NCBI GenBank assembly: GCA_024734555.1
Contig: JANPWX010020322.1
Coordinates: 62,001 to 126,000, forward strand
Source of the DNA: Trochalopteron elliotii
Lineage: Eukaryota > Chordata > Aves > Passeriformes > Leiothrichidae
Length of the DNA stretch: 64,000 nucleotides
Direction: 5' to 3'
Notes under the pieces: generated by a model
Seen by the model: only the letters and a program-made list of their open reading frames with translations
What the model was told of the DNA's origin: nothing
The model's database searches: none
Shown: piece by piece, positions 27,501-36,375 of the stretch
Position numbering within the stretch: the stretch's first letter is position 1
How the letters are laid out: every line of letters begins with the position of its first letter
Translations under genes and position numbers: made by a program

Positions 27501-30500
27501 CCCCCTCGGCCTCAGGAGTTGTACTGGCTTCTCTGAGGTGATGGAGGGAATCATTGACTCATTGAGCTTGGAAGAGGCCTCTGAGATCATCAAGTCCAAC
27601 TATTAACCCAGCAGCACATGTTCACCACAAACCATGTCCCCAAGTGCCACATCCGCATGGCTCTTAAAACCCTGCAGGGACAGAGAAAGGAACCAGGACA
27701 TGGTGTAGGGACAGAGAAATGCCAGGCCTTATGCGTCTTCCCGCCCAAAAGCCCTTAAATCTTACTGGCTTCTGCCTTCCTTAATCGCATTTATCCTGCC
27801 TTAAAGTTAGTTTCTGTGTCACTTCTGCTGTTCCTGCAGGGTCTGTCAGAGGAGAGGTTCCAGCAGCAGGAGGAGAAGCTGCAGCAGCTGCGCCAAGACC
27901 TGCGGCGGGTGCAGAACTTGTGCAGCTCCGCTGAGAAGGAGCTCAGGTATGAGAGGGAGAAGAATGCTGACCTCCAGAGGCAAAATATGCTGCTCCAGCA
28001 GGAATGCACCAAGGTAGGGACAGAGCCAGGCTCCCCAGTGTGCTCTGCCTCAGTTCCATGGAAATTACGGCCACGAGGGCTGGAGCCCATCTGGAGCCAG
28101 GCTGGGAGAGCTGGGGGTGTTCGCTTAGAGAAGAAAATGCTCCAGGGAGACTTCAGAGCCCCTTCCAGGGCCTAAAGGGGCTCCAGGAGAGCAGGAGAAG
28201 GACTTGGGACAAGGGTCTGGAGTGCCGGGACAAGAGGAAATGGCTTTCCACTGCCAGAGGGCAGCATTAGATGGGCTATTGGGAGGAAATCTGTCCCTGT
28301 GAGGGTGGTGAGGCCCTGGCACAGGTTGCCCAGAGCAGTTATGGCTGCCTCATCTCCAGAAATGTTCCAGGCCTGGTTGGACAGGACTTGGAGCAACGTG
28401 GGATAGTGGAAGGTGTCCCTACGCATGAAGGGGGGTTGGAACCAGGTGATCCTTAAGGCCTCTTCCTACCCAAGCCACTCTGGGATTCTGTGACAAATTT
28501 CACTGCATCCAAATAAAACATGCTTTCCTTCCTCTTTTGAGGAAGTGATTCCTCTTTTGCTCATTCTGGAGTCCTGTTCCCCTTCCCTAGCCAAGCCATT
28601 CCTACTGATTTGTGCTGAAGTATAAATCTGATTTCTTCTCTGGGATCTCAGGTCAAAGCTGAGCTGAAGCAGGCCCGGGCCAAACTCTTGGACACCACAG
28701 AAACATGTTCTTCACTCTCAGCACAGTGGGAGAGGAGCCAGCAGAAGGTCAAGGAGCTGGAACTGGAGCTCTCCAAGTGCTCCCAGGCTGATAAGCTCCA
28801 GAGCAGCCTTCAGGAGAGGCTGGCCCAGGAGAAATCCAGAGCAGGAGAAGCACAAAAGAAGGTGAGAGTAAGCTGGGGTATGTTTGACAGTTCTGTGCAG
28901 GTCCAGTGCAGAAAACAAGCAGGTTCGCTTCCCCAAATTCCTTTTTGTGATCCCTTAGCTTAATATTGTAGGAAAAAAGTCTGCAATTAGTAGGAGTATA
29001 ATCAAGGCAATAGAAGCCATGTCTGATAACCCAGTATCTCTGAAATACTGATAGTGGGGCTGGCAAGCACAGGGAGCCCTGATCTTGTTCTTGCTGAGGA
29101 GATTTCCTACTGTTTACTGACTGGAAAGTTCCAAAACCTTGTGTTTTCCATGGCACTGATTCTGCCATGCTCCTGCAGAAATCACTGGATTCTCTTTTGT
29201 AGAGTGCAGGATCAAACTGGGTCAAAAAAAGATTGTTGGGAATTCATGATAAAGTGTTTGGTCCAAAATCTGGTAGCCATTCCAAAGGTTTTGCTTTTAA
29301 TGGACTTAGAGTCAAAACAAGGAAATCTTTCCTTCCCATGCCTCAGACACTGGGGAATCAGTGGGATCTGATTCAGACACTGGCTTGTGCATTCAGAAAG
29401 TTTATTCTATGTCCATTTTAATCCAAGGTTTCAAAACTTCAGCAAAAGCTGAAGGATTCTCAGCACCAGCTGCTGTTGGCAGAGGCCCGTGTTTCTGATA
29501 AGAAGCTTCTGGAGGAGGAACTGAAGGAAGCTCGGGAAAATGAAGCTCGAGTGCAGCAGGAACTTCACGAGGAGCAGCTGAAAAGGTCTCTGTGCTGTGT
29601 AGGGGCTGTGCCAGCCCTCCAGCAGCTCCTCGCTGCCCTGGGAGGGTTCAGGGAGACACAAACCACTGCTTTGGGCTCCCATCTTGCCTTTGGACCTGCC
29701 TTATCCCTGGAGTTCTCCAGGGATTCCCCCTTTCTGAGATTTAAAAGATTATTGGAGGCTTCATCTGCCTTGGCCGTGGCCTCTCCTGTCAGTTCATTGA
29801 TACCAACAGCCTTCTTCCCTGTGCAGCTGGGAATGATCCCAATATATTATCCCCCCTTTCTGTGTCACTGGGACATGGGGACGATTGGGATGTGCTGATT
29901 CCTTTGTCCCCCTCCATGTCAGCTGGGGCAAGAGGGGAACAGGGGGTGTTTTGGGTGGCAGACAAACACCTTGGGGGCAGGTGGCACATCCCCCTCCAGC
30001 TCTCACTGCCACCCCATGGTGTTTCCAGGAGGCTCCTGGAGCAGCAGGTGGAAGAGCTGCGACAGCAGCTCCGGCATTCTCGGGAGACAGAGGCGTCGCT
30101 GGCCAAGATGCACGTGGAGCTCCAGGCCAAGACCCTGCATGTCCTGGAGGATGAGAAGAAGCTGGATGTTGGTGAGGTAAGTGACAGTGAGGGGGTTCCT
30201 CATCATACAAGGGAGAACAGGACCATCACGAGCTGGAATCTGCTCCTGGGAGCTGCTGGAATTGGGGACATCTGATCAGGGGCTGAGCCCTTGCAGATCT
30301 CACTGATTTCAACAGGAGCTGGAGGAAAAGCAGCATCCCAAAGCCAGTTGGTTTCCTGGGATGCAGCTTGGAGGGCACAGGAAGGCTTGGTGGTTTCTTC
30401 CTTCCCTGTATCTTGCAGAGCTTGGAGCTTTTGCTTGGAAATTTTGGCAGAGTCCATTGTTGTGGAGGGTTCATTGCCTCTCTCTGCAACAAAATTCCAT

Positions 30501-33500
30501 GACTTATTAGAGGGAGGAGGGGTGTGGTCTCAGGGGCTGGCTGGCTTGATGTTGGCTGGAGTGGGAACCACTGGGATTGATGAGAGTGAAGCTTTGGAGA
30601 CCAGGAAGATGGGAGGCAGAGGGGTCGCTCCAGCTGGGGCCACACACACAAGTTAAAAGTAGCCCTTTTCCAGCACGTGCAGTGCCAGAAGGAGAACCAG
30701 AAGCTCTCGGAGCAGCTGGTGCTGCTGAAGGAGGAGAACAGAGCCCTGTATGAGGAAGGTGTCCGACTCCTGAACCAGAAGGATCTCTATGTCAGGTAAT
30801 GCCCAAAAACCTGCCTGGGCCTGCTATTGGATTTGGCTGTGGTGTGGACCTTCCTGTCCAATGTTCAGGCTTTTAGCACTAAATCCTCTAGCCCTGTGTA
30901 CAGTGAGCTGATCCCCCATGTTTGCTGTCAGGGAATTCCAGAAAGGTTTGAGTGGGAACAGACCTTAAAGCCCATCCTGTTCCACCTCCTGCCATGGGTA
31001 GGGACACCTTCCTCTATCCACAGTTGCTCCAAGCAACCTGTCCAATCTGGCCTTGGACACTGCCAGGGATGAGGCAGCCACAGCTGCTCTGTGTCAGGGC
31101 CTCACCACCCTCACAGGGAAGGATTTCCTCCCAGTATCCCATCTCACCCTGCCCTCTGGCAATGGAAAGCCATTCCCTCTTGTCCCAAGTCCCTTTCCAG
31201 CTCTCCTGGAGCCCCTTTAGGCCCTGGAAGGGGCTCTGAGGTCTCCCTGGTGCCTACTCTTCTCTGGGTGAACACTCCAAGCTCTCCCAGCCCTCCTGCT
31301 CTCCTTGGTGGGTAAAGGCAGCACAGGAGGATGGTCTAGGTATTGGTTGGGGTCTGGTGTCAGCAAAGACTCTCCCTGGAGGTTCTCCTTTCTCCCCAGA
31401 GCCCTTTTGGTTAATTTGAAGCAGAGTAGTTTTAGTTATCATGAATTTTGAGCAAACATGAGCAAATACCCCTTATATGATAGAAATTTCTCTTCTTTTT
31501 TGGTATTATTTTCTCTTCTATCCCAACTGGATAAATATAAACAAGAATTTTGCCCAAATTGACAAGCAGGGAAGAGCAAAAATCAGAAGTGTCAGGAGGG
31601 AAAAATATTTGTCCCCAGTGTCCTAACTCAAAGAAGCTCCCACTGAAGTGGCTCTTCTTGCTCCTCTTGGCCTGTCCATTGCTGTTCAGAATTCTTAGTT
31701 TTCCAGCCAATGCGTGGATGTGGCACTTGGGGACATGGTTAGTGGGTGGCCCTGGCAGTGCTGGAGGAATAGTTGGACTCGATGATCTTGGAGGGTTTTC
31801 CTAAATTTTCTTCCCATTCAAAATTCATTCCCTTGGCTATCCATATCCCCACCAACAAAACCAACTTATCTTTGCCTTGGAACTTCCAGTTTTGGTGCCC
31901 TTATAATCCTGTTTGTTATAAAGACCTGGGAGGGACAAGCACAAGGATATGTAAAGCTGGGAGTCACTTTTGAAAATGCTTTGGGTCCTTTTCCGTTATC
32001 AATTTCCATTTGGTTGACACTTAAAAATTGAAATTTCCAACAAAAACACCCCCAAAGTGCTCAGTGAAAGTGTCCAGACAGTCCATGTGCTCATTCTGGG
32101 CAGGAAGGAGGAGCTGGGGGATGGCTGAGACTCCGAGTTTGGACTTTGAGCAGTCTTTATAAACCTGGGACATTCTTGCCTGATGGTGACCCCGAGCAAA
32201 AGTGCCTGTCACAAGCTGATGGTTGTCCCTGCTTTCCCAGGAAGTACAATGAGATGCAGCTCCGGCACAAAGACAAGATCCGCAGGGCCAAGGAGACCTT
32301 CATCCACGAGGTGAAACAGAGGGACAGCAGGATCAAACAGCTGGAAAATGAGCTCAGCGAGTTGAAGCTCCAAGTGGAAAAAGTGAGAGGACACATCCAG
32401 GGCTTCTCCTGCAAGGGGAGGCTGCAGGGGCATTGATGCTTCCAATAGTATGCCCTGGTGGCCAATAAGGCCAATGGTACCTGGCCTGGATCAGGAATGG
32501 TGTGGCCAGCAGGAGCAGGGAGGTCATTCTTCCCCTGTACTCAGCACTGGTGAGGCCACACCTTGAGTGCTGTGTCCAGTTCTGGCCCCTCAGTTTAGGA
32601 AGAACGTTGAGACGCTTGAGCACGTCCAGAGGAGGCAACAAAGCTGGTGAGGGGCTTGGAACACAAACCCTGTGAGGAACAACTGAGGGAGCTGGGGTTG
32701 TTTAACCTGGAGAACAGGAGACTCAGAGGTGACCTTATCACTGTCTACAACTCCCTGAAAGATGGCTGTGCTCAGGTAGGGGTTGCTCTCTTTGTCCAGG
32801 CAGCAACTGACAGAGCGAGAGGACACAGCCTTAAGCTGCGCCAAGGGAAATATCCGTTGGATATTAGGAAAAGTTTTTTTATGGATAGACTGATAAAGTA
32901 CTGAAATGGTCTGCCCGGGGAGGTGGTGGAGTCACCATCCCTGGATGTGTTTAAAAAGAGACTGGATGTGACACTCAGTGCCATAGTTTATTTGAGGTGG
33001 TAGGGCATGGGTTGGACTTGATGATCTTGAAGGTCTCTTCCAACCTACACATTCTGTGATTCTGTGCTTCTGTGAAAATAATCATGGATTCAGGGAATGG
33101 TGTGAGTTGGAAGGGACATTAAAGTTAATCTCCTCCCACCACCTGCCATGGGCAGAGATACCTTCTGCTATCCCAGGTTGCTCCAAACCCCGTCCAGCCT
33201 GGCCTTGAACACTGCCAGGGATGGGACAGCCACAGCCACTCTGGGCAACCTGAGTCAGGGCCTCCCCACCCTCACAGGGAACAATTCCTTCCCGATATCC
33301 CATCTAACTTTGCCTCCTGGCAGTGGGAAGCCATCTGCCCTTGTCCTGGCACTCCAGGCCCTTGTCCGAAGTCCCTCCTTGTAGGAAGTCATCAGGGGCA
33401 CCAACCAAGCCAAAAGGAAATTCCTGGCTCAGGATTGCCCCTGGGGGAAGCCACATCCTCAAATCCCAGTCCGATACTAGCTGAGCTCCGTGTTCCTTTG

Positions 33501-36039
33501 CCTCAGCAAGTCCTGCTGGGAAGTCACCCCAGAGTCACTTTTTGGGATATTTTACATTGGACAAGGTACGGAATTGCAGAGTCGTTGAGGTTGGAGAAGA
33601 CCTTTAAGATGAGGATCTTCATCAAGTCCAACCATGCACTCACCACCACTAAACCATGTCCCCATGTGCCACATTCACATGGCTCTTGAGCATTGCAGGG
33701 GTGGTGACTCCAAGCTTTTAGGAGCTGGCACCCTTGATGATGGTCCCTTGGGAAAGCCCTGAGGTTTGCAGAGGACAGAGAAGAGTCAAAAGTAACTGGT
33801 GGTTGTTCTTTCCTTCTCCACCACCCTAAGGGGAAGGTGCTGATTGCCCAGATCACTTCTGAGAATGAGAAATTACTCCAGGAGAGGCGACGGCTCCTTC
33901 AAAAAATATCAGACCAGGAGGAGTCCCCTTGGAGCCTCCGGTCTGGGATTTCCTCCTTGCAGAGCAGGTAGGCTCCTGCTCATGTCCATCCCCTGGGATT
34001 CTCCCTTTTCCTGGTTTTGTGACTCTTTCTCTTAAGAATTCCAGAGGAAAGTTTGGATTGTGCCCCAGCCATTTATGCAGTGGCTTTTGTGGCTGTAATT
34101 AGGGATGTAATTACCCTGTTTTCCCATCCAAGACCTCGCCATTGAGCTGGAGGCTGTTAAGAGCAACAGCTCTGAGGTTGGAAAAGAACATTCCTGTTTG
34201 AAAATGGAGTGTGGCTGGAAGGAAAATTACTTGTGCTTTGTGCCATGCCTAGAGGGAAGATCCTGGAGGAGGAGAATGCCTGGCTGCAGGACAAGCTCCA
34301 ACTCTCCAGCCATGTGGCCACCTCCCAGCGCCTTTTCAGGAGCAGCCCTGCTCCCAACACAGAGGTGAGACCCTGGGAGGGCTGGGATCAGCAGGAATCA
34401 CAGAACCTGATGTCTGAGGGTCTGAGGAAGAGCTGGATCCATCCCTTGAGATGGAAAGGGCTCCCACATGGTAGGTGGTGACGGCTGTGGCGAAGAGAGG
34501 CATGTGAGGAGCTGAAGGCTCCATACACTCAGCCCCTGCTCATCGCTGAGTTGCTGCCCGTGGGATCCCCTTCCACAGCAACAGGAATCTCACTTGGCAC
34601 ATTTAGAGCTGTTCAAAGGCCTCAGTTGTAAAGGTGGCTCTAGCAAAGGAGAACCAACCCTGTGTGCGAGATTGGGAATGTTTCTCCTGCCAGGAGGAAT
34701 ATTTCTCCCTCAGGCCAAGCTGAGTGATAATTCCTCATCTGAGTGAAAGTATTGGCCATGTTAATGAAGAACTTTGGCAGGAGAAATGGAGAAAGTCCAG
34801 GAAAGCAGAGTTTTCAAATCAACCAGGTGGATTTAGGAGTTTATTGGGACTTTTAATTTGGAGGGAACCCAGGTAGGTTGGAAATGAGCTGTTGAGTGGG
34901 GAAGGGCTGTTGGGGCTCACCTGGCCTTGGTGGGGCTTGGTTTGGATTTTTTAGTATAAATTTACACCCAAAGTACAACAAAATCCCTGATTAGCACCTC
35001 TGTGGGGCTGTGGTTGGTGGAGAGGACTCTCAATGAAGCTGGGGGAGAGCTTGGAAGACCCGGAATTGTTGGAATTCAGGGTCTGACCTGTACCACCTCC
35101 TCTCAAGTCTGTTCCTCCTTCCAGGACTTGAAGATCGTTCCTGGCTCTGAACGCCAACCACAGAGTAAGGTGTTGTCACCTCCTCATGCCAGGTACCGTG
35201 AAGGGGGGAGGAGGATCCAGGGAGGAGCCACTTGAGCATTTTGGCTGCTCCACCCTGTGCTTTCACCTTGCAGAGGCCTTTTTTGTTAGTTTTTGGTGAA
35301 ATTTTAGGGAAAATGGTATTAAAATGGCAGTAAGATGGTATTAAAACCAGTTAGCAGATGGGATGGAGAAGTCAAATTTTCAGAATATTTTGGGGAACAC
35401 TGGGGGATTTAGGAATCTTGGTGCTCAGGGACTTTAGAGGAGTCTTTATACAAGAGGTGGTGAGATTTGGAGCCCTACTACAGCCAGAGCCATGTCCCAC
35501 ATTGCTCTGGGATGTGTTCCTCCATTTCAACCCATGCCAGACCAGATGAGGGAAAGGCAGAGGGACCCTGCAGCTCTGGAGATACAGCTCAGGGGGTTTA
35601 GTTACAGGCTCTTTTGGGATGAAGGATGGTCCAAGCAGGTTCTGGGCTGGCCGAGGGTGTCCCTTCCTTGGCTGGAGGAGGAGCCTTGATCCAAGAGAAA
35701 AGCATCAACATTGTCCTGATTGTGAGAATTGTGATCCAAGAGAAAAGCATCAACATTGTGCTGCTGAGGTGTTGGGTAAGGGTCACCCAGACTCCACAGA
35801 ATGACAGAAAATGGAAATTTATTTCCAGCTTCCCTTCCCGAGATCTCCCAGAGCCTCTCAGCGCCCTGAAGGCCCTGCAGAATGTGAAGCCTGAGGGAGA
35901 GGCTGAGAGCCAGGATTCTTCCTTGTGCCAATCCCCCTGGCAGCCTTCGGAGATTGGGTACCTGAATGTGGCCTCTCCCGGGGACACCACGGCCCCCACG
36001 GCCTCACCACTGCACAACGAGAGCTCCGAGAACTTCTGA
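6347..36039 (+). CDS. CCDC30: Coiled-coil protein gene, probable CCDC30 (21 exons; 5' end missing)
   Basis: Twenty-one exons joined at GT-AG sites keep one frame for 3,098 bases (2 leading bases, then 1,031 codons and a stop). Codon phase agrees at every junction, which chance open frames would not do. The protein is rich in Glu, Lys, Gln and Leu with heptad spacing over most of its length. It has no signal peptide. The last ~90 residues are acidic and Ser/Pro rich and not coiled. I call it CCDC30 because of this architecture and because a guanylin-type gene lies 16 kb downstream, as in mammals; this is inference, not an alignment. Human CCDC30 is a poorly characterised coiled-coil protein, so no molecular role is claimed. 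The first coding exon(s), promoter and start codon are not seen. An in-frame ATG at 6373 is internal to a strong helical segment and is unlikely to be the start. Other long coiled-coil families remain possible. Confidence 0.75.
6655..6965 (+). repeat. CR1 LINE 3' region
   Basis: GTCTGGAATGCCAGGACAAGG, then the CCCTGCCCATGG block and a GGGATTCCAGGATTCT tail. It lies in an intron of the coiled-coil gene. Confidence 0.85.
7110..7460 (+). repeat. CR1 LINE 3' region
   Basis: Same subfamily as 2301-2682; it ends GGATATTCTGATTCTATGG. Confidence 0.85.
7820..7839 (+). other. Candidate 20-base microexon of CCDC30
   Basis: It follows a good acceptor (TTTTTAATCAG). Its length (2 modulo 3) would bridge the phase of 6522 and the strong acceptor at 10754. 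The donor (GAT/GTGTTT) is weak, so this is only a candidate. Confidence 0.2.
8641..9058 (+). repeat. CR1 LINE 3' region
   Basis: It starts at the GGAGATGCTCTGAGGGCTGG block and ends with CTATGATCCCATGATTCC. Confidence 0.85.
9566..9606 (-). repeat. CR1 fragment, first half, interrupted by an LTR
   Basis: CR1 3' tail in reverse orientation. Its continuation lies at 10055 beyond the inserted LTR. Confidence 0.75.
9607..10054 (+). mobile_element. Solo LTR nested in a CR1 (4-bp target duplication)
   Basis: A 448-bp segment with perfect 7-base inverted ends (TGATGCC / GGCATCA). It is flanked by GCTG at 9603-9606 and 10055-10058. Removing it restores a continuous CR1. AATAAA lies at 9989-9994, in plus orientation. 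Four-base duplications are usual for gammaretrovirus-like (ERV1) elements. No internal genes are present. Confidence 0.88.
10055..10415 (-). repeat. CR1 fragment, second half
   Basis: It continues the CR1 of 9566-9606 with the reverse-complement blocks CCCCAAGTGCCACATCC and TCCCTGGGAGTAGAGCCTGA equivalents. Confidence 0.85.
10747..10900 (+). CDS. CCDC30: CCDC30 exon 2 (acceptor uncertain)
   Basis: The donor GCCG/GTAAGT is strong. Two acceptors are possible. CTTAAG at 10746 keeps phase with the preceding exon. The stronger TTCTGCAG at 10754 would need an extra exon of length 2 modulo 3 upstream, for which 7820-7839 is a candidate. The encoded piece ([20 protein letters not shown]) is acidic and fits the gene. 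Confidence 0.6.
11748..11867. repeat. 20-bp minisatellite, 6 units
   Basis: Six tandem units of CAGCTCCTCTCCAGCCCCGT. The first two are identical and the rest differ at one to five bases. Intronic. Confidence 0.9.
12665..12750 (+). repeat. CR1 3' tail fragment
   Basis: GATGATCTTCAAGGTCCTGTTTCAACCC followed by CTGTGATTCTGTG. Confidence 0.7.
13403..13590. repeat. Degenerate GTGGATGTGGGATGTGTTCCC tandem repeat
   Basis: About seven imperfect units of roughly 26-30 bases lie just upstream of a CCDC30 exon. They create shadow frames rich in Cys/Gly/Trp. Confidence 0.75.
13694..13809 (+). CDS. CCDC30: CCDC30 exon 3, coiled coil
   Basis: It lies between TGTCTCCAG and GAGCTG/GTGAGG. One base from the previous exon completes Asp, then [18 protein letters not shown] and further heptads follow. 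It ends in phase 0. Confidence 0.85.
15665..15757 (+). CDS. CCDC30: CCDC30 exon 4
   Basis: A 31-codon phase-0 exon between GTTGCAG and CTGCAG/GTGTTT. It continues the coil ([15 protein letters not shown]) into a short Pro/Glu linker. Confidence 0.85.
15966..16430 (+). repeat. CR1 LINE 3' region
   Basis: GGGCTGGAGCCCCTCTGCTCTGG through CCATCCTGGGATTCTGGG. It ends 34 bases before a CCDC30 exon. Confidence 0.85.
16464..16570 (+). CDS. CCDC30: CCDC30 exon 5, linker
   Basis: It lies between TTCTCTCAG and AAAAG/GTGAGA. It encodes a Gly/Ala/Thr-rich non-coiled piece and ends with two bases of an Arg codon. It is the least protein-like exon, but phase fits on both sides. Confidence 0.7.
17343..17535 (+). 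CDS. CCDC30: CCDC30 exon 6, coiled coil
   Basis: It lies between GTGTGCAG and CAGAAA/GTGAGT and completes the split Arg codon. Strong heptads are visible, e.g. [20 protein letters not shown]. Confidence 0.9.
17798..18040 (-). repeat. CR1 LINE 3' region, reverse orientation
   Basis: GGGAAGGGACCTTAAAGCCC, then CCATGGGCAGGGACACCTTC and later blocks. Confidence 0.85.
20378..20600 (+). repeat. CR1 LINE 3' region
   Basis: GAATTTCTTGGCTGTGAGGG through TTTCCAACCCAAACCAGTC. Confidence 0.85.
21514..21612 (+). CDS. CCDC30: CCDC30 exon 7
   Basis: Thirty-three codons, phase 0 at both ends, between CATGTTCAG and CAGGAG/GTGAGA ([18 protein letters not shown]). Confidence 0.85.
22251..22391 (+). CDS. CCDC30: CCDC30 exon 8, coiled coil
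   Basis: Forty-seven codons, phase 0, between CTTGTTCCAG and AGCCAG/GTATGT. Contains [20 protein letters not shown]. Confidence 0.9.
23800..23937 (+). CDS. CCDC30: CCDC30 exon 9
   Basis: Forty-six codons, phase 0, between TCCTCTCCAG and CCAGAG/GTGAGA. Polar, Ser/Thr/His-rich spacer between coils. Confidence 0.8.
24739..24896 (+). CDS. CCDC30: CCDC30 exon 10, coiled coil
   Basis: It lies between ACCTTACAG and CTGTG/GTAAAC and ends with two bases of a Cys codon. Contains [16 protein letters not shown]. Confidence 0.9.
25474..25815 (-). repeat. Two adjacent CR1 3' fragments, both reversed
   Basis: One runs 25474-25655 and a second, of a different subfamily, starts at about 25658 with its own tail (GAATCACAGAATTCCAG). 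They are two independent insertions. Confidence 0.8.
26201..26441 (+). CDS. CCDC30: CCDC30 exon 11, coiled coil
   Basis: The longest exon. It lies between TCCTTCAAG and AAACAG/GTATGG and completes the split Cys codon. It encodes a Lys/Glu-rich coil ([20 protein letters not shown]) and then a basic, Gly/Ser-rich tail. Confidence 0.9.
26749..27425 (+). other. Intronic open frame joined to a possible transmembrane exon
   Basis: An open frame (26749-27217) ends at a strong donor (GGAAG/GTGAGT). An acceptor (CCGCTGCCAG) at 27327 opens a 32-codon exon with about 20 hydrophobic residues, then a basic tail (LRHWYKNPK) and stop at 27425. Phase fits across the junction. No family is recognised, and it may be chance. 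Confidence 0.2.
27550..27690 (-). repeat. CR1 3' fragment, reverse orientation
   Basis: AATCATTGACTCATTGAGCTTGGAAGAGGCC, then the AACCATGTCCCCAAGTGCCAC block. Confidence 0.75.
27840..28013 (+). CDS. CCDC30: CCDC30 exon 12, coiled coil
   Basis: Fifty-eight codons, phase 0, between TTCCTGCAG and ACCAAG/GTAGGG. Very regular heptads ([20 protein letters not shown]). Confidence 0.92.
28074..28495 (+). repeat. CR1 LINE 3' region
   Basis: GCTGGAGCCCATCTGGAGCC through CACTCTGGGATTCTGTGAC. Confidence 0.85.
28652..28861 (+). CDS. CCDC30: CCDC30 exon 13, coiled coil
   Basis: Seventy codons, phase 0, between GATCTCAG and AAGAAG/GTGAGA. Contains [18 protein letters not shown]. Confidence 0.92.
29428..29585 (+). 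CDS. CCDC30: CCDC30 exon 14, coiled coil
   Basis: It lies between AATCCAAG and GAAAAG/GTCTCT and ends with two bases of an Arg codon. Contains [20 protein letters not shown]. The donor GTCTCT is weaker than the others. Confidence 0.9.
30029..30176 (+). CDS. CCDC30: CCDC30 exon 15, coiled coil
   Basis: It lies between GTTTCCAG and GGTGAG/GTAAGT. Contains [20 protein letters not shown]. Confidence 0.92.
30674..30795 (+). CDS. CCDC30: CCDC30 exon 16, coiled coil
   Basis: It lies between CTTTTCCAG and GTCAG/GTAATG. Contains [20 protein letters not shown]. Confidence 0.92.
30944..31320 (-). repeat. CR1 LINE 3' region, reverse orientation
   Basis: GAACAGACCTTAAAGCCCATC through the AGCCCCTTTAGGCCCTGGAAG block. 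Confidence 0.85.
31703..31800 (+). repeat. CR1 3' tail fragment
   Basis: GATGTGGCACTTGGGGACATG and GGACTCGATGATCTTGGAGG. Confidence 0.75.
32241..32382 (+). CDS. CCDC30: CCDC30 exon 17, coiled coil
   Basis: It lies between GCTTTCCCAG and GAAAAA/GTGAGA. Basic coil ([20 protein letters not shown]). A young CR1 begins only 69 bases after its donor. Confidence 0.92.
32451..33074 (+). mobile_element. Young CR1, 3' 0.6 kb
   Basis: It aligns end to end with the last 0.62 kb of the CR1 at 48141-49779 with few differences, and ends in CTGTGATTCTGTGCTTCTGTG. It is 5'-truncated within the end of ORF2. Confidence 0.92.
33084..33385 (-). repeat. CR1 LINE 3' region, reverse orientation
   Basis: CCATGGGCAGAGATACCTTC and the following blocks. 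It is tail to tail with the young CR1 just before it. Confidence 0.85.
33570..33720 (-). repeat. CR1 3' fragment, reverse orientation
   Basis: GTCGTTGAGGTTGGAGAAGACC, then AACCATGTCCCCATGTGCCAC. Confidence 0.8.
33831..33967 (+). CDS. CCDC30: CCDC30 exon 18
   Basis: It lies between CCACCCTAAG and AGCAG/GTAGGC. Coil ([20 protein letters not shown]) and then a Ser-rich stretch. Confidence 0.88.
34253..34364 (+). CDS. CCDC30: CCDC30 exon 19
   Basis: It lies between CATGCCTAG and ACAGAG/GTGAGA. The last clear coil ([14 protein letters not shown]), then a Ser/Pro-rich piece. Confidence 0.85.
35125..35192 (+). CDS. CCDC30: CCDC30 exon 20 (two possible donors)
   Basis: The acceptor is CTCCTTCCAG. 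Using the donor CCAG/GTACCG at 35193 keeps the frame into the last exon. A better-looking donor, CAGA/GTAAGG at 35165, would shift the frame and end the protein after about 13 codons of the next exon. Confidence 0.7.
35688..35760. repeat. 45-bp tandem duplication
   Basis: GATCCAAGAGAAAAGCATCA and the next seven bases occur at 35688 and again at 35733. It lies in the last intron of the coiled-coil gene. Confidence 0.8.
35829..36039 (+). CDS. CCDC30: CCDC30 last exon and stop
   Basis: The acceptor is TATTTCCAG. It encodes 70 residues that are acidic and Ser/Pro/Thr rich, ending HNESSENF before TGA at 36037-36039. Confidence 0.8.
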
Positions 36040-36375
36040 GCAGGGAATGGTGGTGCAGCCTTACCTGAACTGCAGCATTTGGGCTCCTGGGGCAATGGGA
36101 CGACAGAGTCTGCAAAGAGAATTGCCAAATGGACTGACCCCATGATTTCTGGGATATATTCCAACTAAATGATTCCACAGCTTTTTTTTTTTTTTTAATT
36201 TGCCCACCTGTAAATGTGTGTGTGATCCCAGATCCACTGGCGGCTGGAATTTGTAGATAAACTCAGTACAGTGATAGAGGGGTAGGGTAAAGGGTGTCTT
36301 CTCTCAACTCTTAATTCCCTGACCAGTCGAAGTCAATAAAATTTATAAATAAAACTTGGAGGAGTTCCCTTTTAC
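36040..36375 (+). terminator. CCDC30: CCDC30 3' UTR with poly(A) signals
   Basis: Two AATAAA hexamers at 36335-36340 and 36348-36353 follow the stop by about 300 bases. A 14-base T run starts at 36181. Confidence 0.7.

Noticed and set aside
29476..29898. 140-codon open frame as one exon
   Set aside because: The coiled-coil part ends at the donor 29585; the rest is intron read-through, and the next exon fits phase.
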